In this document: positions 34,469-42,168 of the stretch, piece by piece
How positions within the stretch are numbered: position 1 is the stretch's first letter
How the letters are laid out: every line of letters starts with the position of its first letter
DNA from: Oribacterium sp. NK2B42
GTDB lineage: Bacteria > Bacillota > Clostridia > Lachnospirales > Lachnospiraceae
NCBI RefSeq assembly: GCF_000424445.1
Contig: NZ_AUJX01000003.1
Span: 1 to 64,000, forward strand
Direction of reading: 5' to 3'
DNA: 64,000 nt
Position numbers and translations under genes: made by a program
The notes under the pieces: generated by a model
Seen by the model: only the letters and a program-made list of their open reading frames with translations
What the model was told of the DNA's origin: nothing
Databases searched by the model: none

Positions 34469-35149
34469 ATGACAAAGGATTTGAAAACGCTTGTTGCAAA
34501 AGAAATAGAGAAAGGTTCTACACCCTTGAAATTCAACAATCTTATTGTCCCGGCAGAAGCTTTCCGGGAAATAGACAGCAAAGCGCGGCTTGTAAATATT
34601 CTTCAGTATCTGCTCCGTGTGAAGGAGCATAAGAAGCTTATATGGAACGATACCCTTTCAGCCAATAATGTTTATATGGATGTTTTCCTTGGAAAGACTG
34701 ACTTTCACAGGGCAGCACTTATTACTGGCAGGGAGGAAATATACAGGCATATCAACTGGTACGGGGGAAAGCTAAAACCCGATTACAATGGAAAGACTGT
34801 GATAGAAACGGATATCTGCACATTTTCCATCTCAGCTGAAGAGCTTGAGAAAAGTAAGAAAACCTATGAGGGCAAGGATACCTACGCCTTTTATTTGGGA
34901 AAATATCAGATACGCTCTCTTTATGCGGATTGCCTTGAGTACAGACAAATGGTCGCACGGGATGAAAGAAATGCTCATGCGGCTGATGGTGATACACAAC
35001 AGGCGGCAGGTGACAAATACAGAGAACTTGTCAGGCTGAATGATGATGTAATAAGAGCCGTTCTGTTCCAGTGCCTCTTGTTGGATGATCTGAGGGTCGA
35101 GTATGGGACAGTATTTGCCAATCTATATACGATTTATCTTTTGAATTAA
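34469..35149 (+). CDS. Hypothetical protein of conjugative element
   Basis: A 226-residue soluble protein with site TTAAGGAGGCG before the ATG. No family recognised. It contains KARLVNILQYLLRVKEHKK, INWYGGKLKPDYNGKTVIET and LGKYQIRSLYADCLEYRQM, a mixed alpha/beta pattern with no catalytic motif that I can identify. It lies between the replication module and the transfer module. Confidence 0.7.
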   Translation: MTKDLKTLVAKEIEKGSTPLKFNNLIVPAEAFREIDSKARLVNILQYLLRVKEHKKLIWNDTLSANNVYMDVFLGKTDFHRAALITGREEIYRHINWYGGKLKPDYNGKTVIETDICTFSISAEELEKSKKTYEGKDTYAFYLGKYQIRSLYADCLEYRQMVARDERNAHAADGDTQQAAGDKYRELVRLNDDVIRAVLFQCLLLDDLRVEYGTVFANLYTIYLLN

Positions 35150-35176
35150 TAGTCCATTGGGATGGAAAGGAACGAT

Positions 35177-35224
35177 ATGAGAAAAATATACCTTAGGAGG
35201 CTGCTGGTGCCTCCCTGGCGGTGA
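35177..35224 (+). CDS. Putative 15-residue leader peptide before pcfB
   Basis: ATG to TGA encodes MRKIYLRRLLVPPWR with the site GGAAAGGA upstream. The internal GGAGGC and GCCTCC bases form a stem inside the ORF. A Pro-Pro pair near the end is a possible stalling site. Supported only by layout. Confidence 0.35.
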   Translation: MRKIYLRRLLVPPWR

Positions 35225-35256
35225 ACATAACCAGAGGATAAACGAAAGACAGGAGG

Positions 35257-35742
35257 ATGATGATGATGCAGGAAGAAGTAACACAAAAATCTATTGCCCT
35301 TGTGATCAGAACCTCCAAACTGACCGCCGATGTGCTGAAAAAAGCCATGATAGCCTATCTTAATCATCTTAAGAATAAAAGGGCTAATTGGCACGGGAAG
35401 ATTTCCGTAAAAAAGCTCATGGGTAAGGATCAGGGTGCGAATACCATGGAGATAACAGAGAACAACATTAAATCTTTTGAGCGTGTTGCAAAAAAGTACA
35501 ATGTTGATTTCGCCGTGAAAAAAGATAAGACCGTGGATCCGCCAAAGTATGTAGTTTTTTTCAAGGGCAGGGATGCCGACGTGATCGCGATGGCATTCAA
35601 AGAATTTGTGCATGGAAATGAAAAGAAGCAGAATCGTGAATCCGTAAGGAACAGGCTTAACCGTTATAAGGAACTCTGGACTCAAATGATGAACAAGGAG
35701 CGTGCCAGAGAAAAAACCAAGAACAGGGGACCGAGCCTATGA
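35257..35742 (+). CDS. pcfB: PcfB family protein (DUF3801)
   Basis: A 161-residue protein of the PcfB/DUF3801 type. In pCF10 conjugation PcfB is an accessory factor that brings relaxosome proteins to the coupling protein. Visible features: KSIALVIRTSKLTADVLKKA, a basic middle (SVKKLMGKDQGANTMEIT) and a charged C-terminus. Site GACAGGAGG. Its stop overlaps the start of the coupling protein (ATGA). Confidence 0.85.
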   Translation: MMMMQEEVTQKSIALVIRTSKLTADVLKKAMIAYLNHLKNKRANWHGKISVKKLMGKDQGANTMEITENNIKSFERVAKKYNVDFAVKKDKTVDPPKYVVFFKGRDADVIAMAFKEFVHGNEKKQNRESVRNRLNRYKELWTQMMNKERAREKTKNRGPSL

Positions 35743-37685
35743 GTAAGGTAGTAGATGGAATTGTAAAAGATTTAAGGAACATACCCGATTCCATACGGAA
35801 AAAGATGAAAGGAACGGGTAAAAACAAGCTGATCCGCATGAGCATCCCCTATGTGATCGTAGGATATTGTTGTGATAAGTCAGCATGGATGTTCAGGAAT
35901 GTCGAAGGAGAATTCTTCCCGAGGCTTATGGATACGGCTTCAAGGTTGGGAGAGGCTTTTGCCAATCCTCTGCCAAGTTTTAATCCAATGGATCTGCTTT
36001 TTGGAGTGGCTTGCGGAGTAGGCTTTCGCCTGGTGGTATACTTCAAGGCAAAAAATGCCAAGAAGTTCAGACACGGTGTGGAGTATGGTTCCGCAAGATG
36101 GGGAAATGTCAAGGATATCGAGCCATATATGGATCCGGTATTCGAGAACAATATCATCTTAACAGCATCGGAGCGGCTCATGATGTCGGGCAGACCAAGC
36201 TCACCGAAATATGCCAGGAATAAGAATATCCTGGTCATAGGAGGTAGTGGTAGTGGAAAGACCCGCTTTTTCGTGAAGCCGAACCTGATGCAGATGCATA
36301 GTTCCTATGTAGTTACGGATCCAAAAGGCACAGTCCTGATTGAATGCGGGAAGATGCTTCAGAAGGGCATTCCGGTAGTCGATGATGACGGAAAAATCAA
36401 GAAAGATGATAAAGGAAATCCCATTTTTCAGCCATACAAAATAAAGGTTCTGAACACAATAAACTTTGCACGCTCCATGCACTATAACCCCTTCGCCTAC
36501 ATTCGTAGTGAGAAGGATATCTTAAAGCTGGTAAACACGATCATAGTAAATACGAAGGGAGAGGGCCAGCAGTCCGGGGAAGATTTTTGGGTCAAAGCCG
36601 AGAAGCTGTTATACACGGCATACATCGGCTTTATCTATTATGAGGCTCCGGAAAGTGAGCAGAATTTTTCGATGCTCATAGACATGATCGATGCCAGTGA
36701 GGCACGTGAGGACGACGAAAGCTTCAAAAACCCAGTGGATCTACTTTTTGACGAGCTTGAAGCGAAGAATCCGAATCACTTTGCGGTGCGCCAATATAAA
36801 AAATACAAATTGGCCGCCGGTAAGACAGCTAAGTCTATACTTATTAGCTGTGGAGCGAGATTAGCACCATTTGATATTGCGGAGCTTCGTGAGCTTACAA
36901 GTTATGATGAACTGGAGCTTGATAAGCTGGGGATAGAAAGAACGGCATTGTTCGTAATCATTTCCGATACGGATGATACATTTAACTTTATTGTCAGTAT
37001 CATGTACACCCAGCTTTTTAATCTGCTCTGCGAGATCGCTGACAATGTTTATAACGGGAGACTGCCGATCCATGTGCGATGTCTTTTGGACGAGTTTGCA
37101 AATATCGGTCAGGTCCCCAAGTTTGAGAAGCTGATAGCGACCATCAGATCGCGAGAAATATCGGCTTCTATTATTTTACAGTCAAAGTCCCAGCTCAAGG
37201 CAATTTATAAGGACAATGCGGACACTATCGAAGGCAACTGCGACACGACCCTGTTTTTGGGAGGCAAGGAAAAGACAACCTTGAAAGAAATGGCAGAGAT
37301 CCTCGGTAAGGAAACCATTGATCTTTATAACACCTCAGATACAAGAGGTACGAGTCAGTCCTACGGTCTGAATTATCAGAAGACCGGGAAAGAACTCATG
37401 AGCCAGGATGAGATAGCAGTCATGGACGGTGGGAAATGTATCATGCAGCTGAGAGGCGTGAGACCTTTTTTCTCAGACAAATTCGATATAACACAGCATA
37501 AGCAATACAAGAAGCTGTCCGATTATGACAAGAAAAATGAATTTGATATTGAAAAATATGTCAAAAACCTCTGCCATGCGGTGGTAAAGCCGGATGACAA
37601 GATGGATGCGGCATTTGAATATGATGCCGAAACAGGAAAAATTGAACAGGTCAAAGGCGAAAGGTCGGAGAAATCCGGGACTTGA
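35739..37685 (+). CDS. VirD4/TraG-type type IV coupling protein
   Basis: A 648-residue inner-membrane ATPase that presents DNA-protein substrates to the secretion channel. It has a short N-terminal membrane region (about residues 25-110, hydrophobic stretches IPYVIVGYC and LLFGVACGVGFRLVVYF), Walker A GGSGSGKTRFFVKPNL (about 166-181), and Walker B with DEFANIGQVPKFEKLIATIR (about 450-469). The C-terminus has the GTSQSYGLNYQKTGKELMSQ region typical of the TcpA/TraG group. It is translationally coupled to pcfB. Confidence 0.95.
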   Translation: MSKVVDGIVKDLRNIPDSIRKKMKGTGKNKLIRMSIPYVIVGYCCDKSAWMFRNVEGEFFPRLMDTASRLGEAFANPLPSFNPMDLLFGVACGVGFRLVVYFKAKNAKKFRHGVEYGSARWGNVKDIEPYMDPVFENNIILTASERLMMSGRPSSPKYARNKNILVIGGSGSGKTRFFVKPNLMQMHSSYVVTDPKGTVLIECGKMLQKGIPVVDDDGKIKKDDKGNPIFQPYKIKVLNTINFARSMHYNPFAYIRSEKDILKLVNTIIVNTKGEGQQSGEDFWVKAEKLLYTAYIGFIYYEAPESEQNFSMLIDMIDASEAREDDESFKNPVDLLFDELEAKNPNHFAVRQYKKYKLAAGKTAKSILISCGARLAPFDIAELRELTSYDELELDKLGIERTALFVIISDTDDTFNFIVSIMYTQLFNLLCEIADNVYNGRLPIHVRCLLDEFANIGQVPKFEKLIATIRSREISASIILQSKSQLKAIYKDNADTIEGNCDTTLFLGGKEKTTLKEMAEILGKETIDLYNTSDTRGTSQSYGLNYQKTGKELMSQDEIAVMDGGKCIMQLRGVRPFFSDKFDITQHKQYKKLSDYDKKNEFDIEKYVKNLCHAVVKPDDKMDAAFEYDAETGKIEQVKGERSEKSGT

Positions 37686-38097
37686 GCCAAGACCGCACTT
37701 ACAACTTCATAGGATGAAGCTAAACGGATCCTTGCGGACAAACCTGATGCGGATTCCACCTATAAAGGAAGCAGACGATGAGCGCCTACCAAGCAAACAT
37801 CATCATCTGCCTCAAGTAGGAATGGCATAACCAGACCCTGCGTTCATTTTATCAGATATGTGCGATACAGCACAGATAGATGGTGCAGGGTATTTTTATG
37901 CCTTCCAAGAGTAATTAAAAACATAAACAATAACATTTTTTGGAAGGAGGATGGACATGTGTTTTGTTGTTTTGTCCAGTTTTTATAGAAAATGAACAAA
38001 ATTCTAGTTTAGAACTGAGATAGAAAACCCAGTAAAAACCCAGTAAATAAACGGGTTAGCACGATAAAACAGGACACATGTTCGACTAAATGATATT
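37686..38097 (+). other. Gene-free gap with terminator and possible short ORF
   Basis: This 412-bp gap separates the coupling protein from the Maff2 gene. It contains the terminator-like hairpin at 37835, a strong site AAGGAGG (37944-37950) before ATG 37957 encoding MCFVVLSSFYRK, and a GTAAAAACCCAGTAAA repeat region at about 38030-38055. ACATGTGT (about 37955) is complementary to ACACATGT (about 38070). No conserved protein is seen; the gap may hold control signals for the channel operon. Confidence 0.5.
37835..37897 (+). terminator. Possible terminator after coupling protein gene
   Basis: ACCCTGC pairs with GCAGGGT over a long loop, then ATTTTT. The loop of about 40 nt makes it weaker than the others. 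Confidence 0.5.
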
Positions 38098-38313
38098 ATG
38101 GCATTTTTTTCTAGTAGCGTAACAGCCCTTAAAACCGTCGTAACCGCCATAGGAGCAGGTGTTGCTGTATGGGGAATTATAAACCTTTTGGAAGGATACG
38201 GCAACGATAACCCAGGTGCAAAATCACAGGGAATCAAGCAGCTGATGGCGGGCGGAGGTATCGTAATAATCGCCCAGACGGTGATCCCTCAGCTTACTTC
38301 CCTCTTCTCATAA
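38098..38313 (+). CDS. Maff2-family small membrane protein (pilin-like)
   Basis: A 71-residue protein with two hydrophobic segments (TALKTVVTAIGAGVAVWGII and QLMAGGGIVIIAQTVIPQLT) around a GYGNDNPGAKSQG loop. This is the Maff2 family, found in the same position in Tn1549-like elements; size and topology resemble VirB2/TrbC-type pilins. No clear ribosome site precedes the ATG. Confidence 0.85.
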   Translation: MAFFSSSVTALKTVVTAIGAGVAVWGIINLLEGYGNDNPGAKSQGIKQLMAGGGIVIIAQTVIPQLTSLFS

Positions 38314-38330
38314 GGAGTAGATCACGATAG

Positions 38331-39203
38331 ATGAACACTATCGTTGAAAAGATTACCGAACTCATAAAGGAAATGCTGCAAGGTTGGGTAATGTCTAACC
38401 TCGATGGGATGTTTACCGATGTGAACGAAAAGGTAGGCACCATTGCCGGAGAGGTTAGCCAGACTCCCAGCGCATGGAACGCAGGTATTTTCAATATGAT
38501 CAAGAACCTGTCAGATACGGTCATCATACCGATTGCCGGAATCATCATAACCTATGTGTTGTGCTATGAACTGATAACGATGGTAATAGACAAGAATAAC
38601 ATGCATGAATTCGATACGAGCCTTTTCTTCAGATATCTTTTCAAGGCCTGCATAGCTGTAATGCTACTTAGCAAGACTTCAGATATCGTTATGGCGATCT
38701 TTGATGTAGGCGGTCACATGGTAAATGAGGCTGCGGGTGCCATCACAGGTTCCACGTCGCTTGATGTGGGAGCTACGATTCAGTCCATGTTTTCATCACA
38801 GCTATCAACCATGGAGATAGGGGAGCTGATAGGTCTTGGCATAGAAACGATGTTCTGCAGCTTTTGTATGAAGATCATGTCCGTTTTGATCACCGTCATA
38901 TTATACGGGCGCATGATTGAAATCTATCTTTATGTTTCGGTAGCGCCGATGCCTTTTGCAACTCTTGTGAACAGGGAGTGGGGAAGCATCGGATCCAACT
39001 ATATCAAAGGATGCATAGCACTGGCTTTCCAGGGATTTTTCATTATGGTATGCGTGGCAATCTACGCAGTCCTTGTAAATGCTGTAGCAGTAGCTTCAAA
39101 TCTGCACTCGGCACTTTGGCAGGTAATGGCGTATACCGTTGTCCTGTGCTTCTCCCTGTTTAAGACAAGTTCACTTGCAAAAAGCATCCTTCATGCTTCA
39201 TAA
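38331..39203 (+). CDS. VirB6/TrbL-like membrane protein
   Basis: A 290-residue polytopic membrane protein with about six hydrophobic helices (for example TVIIPIAGIIITYVLCYELI, FCMKIMSVLITVILYG, GCIALAFQGFFIMVCVAIYA). It occupies the VirB6/TrbL slot between the pilin-like gene and PrgI. It would form the inner-membrane pore of the channel. CGATAG and CTATCG flank the start codon and could hide it in a hairpin. Confidence 0.85.
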   Translation: MNTIVEKITELIKEMLQGWVMSNLDGMFTDVNEKVGTIAGEVSQTPSAWNAGIFNMIKNLSDTVIIPIAGIIITYVLCYELITMVIDKNNMHEFDTSLFFRYLFKACIAVMLLSKTSDIVMAIFDVGGHMVNEAAGAITGSTSLDVGATIQSMFSSQLSTMEIGELIGLGIETMFCSFCMKIMSVLITVILYGRMIEIYLYVSVAPMPFATLVNREWGSIGSNYIKGCIALAFQGFFIMVCVAIYAVLVNAVAVASNLHSALWQVMAYTVVLCFSLFKTSSLAKSILHAS

Positions 39204-39224
39204 AAATCGGAGGTGACAGAGAAC

Positions 39225-39653
39225 ATGGCAATCGCAGTTGATGTGGCAAAAGACCCGAAGGCGATCAAGTCGAAATTCATTGGGAATTTTACAAAGCGTC
39301 AGGTCATTTGCTTTGGAGCGGCTGCTGTGGTGGGAGTACCATTTTATCTTCTGACAAGAAAGGTAATCGGGACGGACGTGGCTGCCCTCATGATGGTGGC
39401 AGTCATGCTCCCGTTCTTCTTTATAGCAATGTATGAAAAGGACGGAGTGCCTGCGGAGCAGTATTTGAAGCAGGTCATAGAGATGAGATTTATCCGGCCC
39501 GGGATACGAAGGTACAAGGTGGAAAACCTCTACGAGCAGTTAAGAGAAAGAGAATCTATGGAAAAGGAGGTGGAAGCTCTTGAGCGCAAGCAAAAAAAGT
39601 GGAAAGAAGAGCGTTACGGCAAAGCCGAAGGTAAGCGGGAAGCAGACGAATAA
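39225..39653 (+). CDS. prgI: PrgI/VirB3-like conjugation protein
   Basis: A 142-residue protein with two adjacent membrane segments (VICFGAAAVVGVPFYLL and AALMMVAVMLPFFFIAMYEK), the PrgI topology, and a basic coiled C-terminus (EALERKQKKWKEERYGK). ATG 39225 is preferred: GGAGGTG precedes it and the upstream GTG is part of that site. It overlaps the VirB4 gene by 74 bp; the AAGGAGG for VirB4 is inside this gene. Confidence 0.88.
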   Translation: MAIAVDVAKDPKAIKSKFIGNFTKRQVICFGAAAVVGVPFYLLTRKVIGTDVAALMMVAVMLPFFFIAMYEKDGVPAEQYLKQVIEMRFIRPGIRRYKVENLYEQLRERESMEKEVEALERKQKKWKEERYGKAEGKREADE

Positions 39654-42168
39654 GCCAGCAAAGACAGCACCAGCCAGGAAAGGTGGTAAGTCGATATTTG
39701 AGAGATTCACGGGGCTTACCCTTGCAGAGTTTCTTAAGCTTAAGAAGCTCAAAAAGACGCTTTCCGGAAATAATGGTCAGTCCGGCAATCAGATTTCCAC
39801 ACAGCAGACCATAACCTTTGACAAGATGTATCAGGATGGCATCTGCAAGGTTAGAAAGAATTATTACACGAAGATGATTGAGTTTTACGATCTCAATTAT
39901 GTACTTCTGGATGAAGAAGAGAGAGCGGATATACTGGGGCTGTATTCACAGCTTATCAATTATTTTGATCCTACCATCAGCTTTCAGATTTTCCTCTTCA
40001 ACAGGCATGTGAATGAGGAGACACTGGCGGCACAGTTTGAGATCTCTCCCCAGGGAGACAAGTTCGATGATATCCGTGAGGAGTTTTCGGATATGTTAAA
40101 GAAACTATCTGCAAAGGGAAATAACGGAGTCATAAAAAGCAAATATATTGTATTCGGCATTGAAGCGGAGAATATCAAGGAAGCAAGGCAGAGGTTCATA
40201 AGCCTGGAGGCGGATATCATTAAGAATCTCAAGAACCTTGGTACCAATGCGAAGTGTCTTGACGGAAAGGAACGCTTAAGAGTCCTGTATGAATTCTTCA
40301 ATCAGGATAAGATGGAGCCTTTTCGTTTTTCATTTAAGGAAATGGCAGAGTCCGGCAACAGTGTAAAGGATTATATCGCACCGCAGGGCTTTGAGTTCCG
40401 TTTCCCCGGAAGATACAAGATGGGGCATATGTTTGGAGCAACCAAATATCTGGATATCATATCCCCGAAGCTGAATGATGAGCTTTTGAAAAGGCTTTTG
40501 GATATTGACAGTAATATTGCCATCTCCATTCACATGAGGACAATAGAGCCGATAGAAGCAATTAAACTCTTGAAAAGGGCGCTTTCGGATGTTCAGAAAA
40601 CGAAGATTGACGAGCAGAAGAAAGCGGTTCGTGCCGGATATGATATGGATATTCTTCCCACAGACATTGTTCTGTATGAAAAGAATACCATGGAGCTTTT
40701 GGATGATCTGAATACCAGTAATCAGAAGCTCATATGGACAACAATTCTGATATCCAGTTTCGGAAGAAACAAGAAAGAACTGGAGAGTGTATCGCAGAGG
40801 GTGTCAGGAATCATACAGCAGGCAAACTGCCGTCTGATCGATCTTCAGTACAAACAGGAAGCGGCTATGAATGCGGCAGCTCCCATCGGTATCAATGATA
40901 CAAAAGAGGGCAGGCATCTGATAACAAAGAACCTTGCTATTCTTGTACCATTTAATACTCAGGAACTGTTCCAACAGGGACAGTCGCTTTACTACGGGCT
41001 TAATGCCCTCAGCAACAATATGATTATGGCAGACCGTAAGAAGCTTCGTACACCGAACGGCGTAATCTTAGGTACGCCCGGTTCCGGTAAATCATTTTCT
41101 GCAAAGCGTGAGATCCTTGGGAGCTTTCTTGTATCAAGGGACGATATTTTGATCTGTGATCCCGAGGGCGAGTATTACCCGCTTGTAAAGGCGCTTGGCG
41201 GCGAGGTGGTTAAGCTGGCAACCAATTCAAAGGATTATCTGAACCCAATGGATATACAGCTTTCCCATAAAAATGACAGGGAGGCTCTTAAGCTTAAGAG
41301 CGATTTCCTCATCACGCTCTGTGATGCCATCGCAGGCGGAGAGACTGGTCTTGCCAATGATGAAAAAGGTATAATCGACCGCTGTATCGAGGGAATTTAT
41401 GATGAGTATTTCAAGGATCCCAAGCCTGAGAAGATGCCAATATTGGAGGATCTATATGATGCCCTTGTAAAGTATGAGCCGGATAAGGCAGTATCGGAGG
41501 AGCTTGCCATTGATGCAAAGCAGAAGGCGGTTCGTATCGCAAACAGCCTTGTTTTATATGTGCATGGCTCTCAGAATTATTTCAACCACAGGACAAATGT
41601 GGACTCTCAGAACCGTATTGTCTGCTTTGATATCAGAGACCTTGGAAAGCAGCTGAAAGAGCTGGGAATGCTGATCGTGCAGGATGCGGTATGGAACAGG
41701 GTTTCCCGTAACCGTGAGCGAAGAGTTGCTACCCGTTACTACTGTGATGAGTTTCACTTGCTTTTAAGAGATAAGCAGACAGCACAGTATTCGGTTGAGA
41801 TCTGGAAACGTTTCAGAAAGTGGGGCGGTATTCCCACAGGACTTACACAGAACGTAGGTGATTTCCTTCGTTCGGAGGAGATTGAGGGTATCCTCGGTAA
41901 TAGTGAGTTTGTATATCTCCTCAACCAGAACGCGAAGGATCAGGTAATCCTGGCAGATAAGCTGGGACTTTCAGAAAAGCAGCTCCAGTATGTTACAAAC
42001 TCAGAATCCGGATGCGGACTTATTCTTTTTAATGATGTGGTCATTCCATTTGCAGACCGGTACCCGACGGATACCAAGACTTATGCCATCATGAATACCC
42101 GTCCTCAGGAGGAAGAGGAGCATACTGCTGATAAGGGAGATGATTCGGATGGCAAAGAAAAAGAATAG
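39580..42168 (+). CDS. virB4: VirB4-like conjugation ATPase
   Basis: An 862-residue ATPase that powers channel assembly and transfer. Starts at TTG 39580, nine bases after AAGGAGG (39564-39570). A basic Lys/Ala-rich N-terminus precedes the core. Walker A is GTPGSGKSFSAKREILGS (about 497-514), DPEGEYYPLVKALGGEVV follows, and Walker B is YYCDEFHLLLRDKQ (about 718-731). WGGIPTGLTQNVGDFL is the conserved glutamine-containing motif. Overlaps the next gene by 20 bp. Confidence 0.94.
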   Translation: MSASKKSGKKSVTAKPKVSGKQTNKPAKTAPARKGGKSIFERFTGLTLAEFLKLKKLKKTLSGNNGQSGNQISTQQTITFDKMYQDGICKVRKNYYTKMIEFYDLNYVLLDEEERADILGLYSQLINYFDPTISFQIFLFNRHVNEETLAAQFEISPQGDKFDDIREEFSDMLKKLSAKGNNGVIKSKYIVFGIEAENIKEARQRFISLEADIIKNLKNLGTNAKCLDGKERLRVLYEFFNQDKMEPFRFSFKEMAESGNSVKDYIAPQGFEFRFPGRYKMGHMFGATKYLDIISPKLNDELLKRLLDIDSNIAISIHMRTIEPIEAIKLLKRALSDVQKTKIDEQKKAVRAGYDMDILPTDIVLYEKNTMELLDDLNTSNQKLIWTTILISSFGRNKKELESVSQRVSGIIQQANCRLIDLQYKQEAAMNAAAPIGINDTKEGRHLITKNLAILVPFNTQELFQQGQSLYYGLNALSNNMIMADRKKLRTPNGVILGTPGSGKSFSAKREILGSFLVSRDDILICDPEGEYYPLVKALGGEVVKLATNSKDYLNPMDIQLSHKNDREALKLKSDFLITLCDAIAGGETGLANDEKGIIDRCIEGIYDEYFKDPKPEKMPILEDLYDALVKYEPDKAVSEELAIDAKQKAVRIANSLVLYVHGSQNYFNHRTNVDSQNRIVCFDIRDLGKQLKELGMLIVQDAVWNRVSRNRERRVATRYYCDEFHLLLRDKQTAQYSVEIWKRFRKWGGIPTGLTQNVGDFLRSEEIEGILGNSEFVYLLNQNAKDQVILADKLGLSEKQLQYVTNSESGCGLILFNDVVIPFADRYPTDTKTYAIMNTRPQEEEEHTADKGDDSDGKEKE

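Noticed and set aside
37594-37830. A 78-codon frame overlapping the coupling-protein end
   Set aside because: No ribosome site, Arg/Pro-rich shadow composition, mostly inside the coupling gene.
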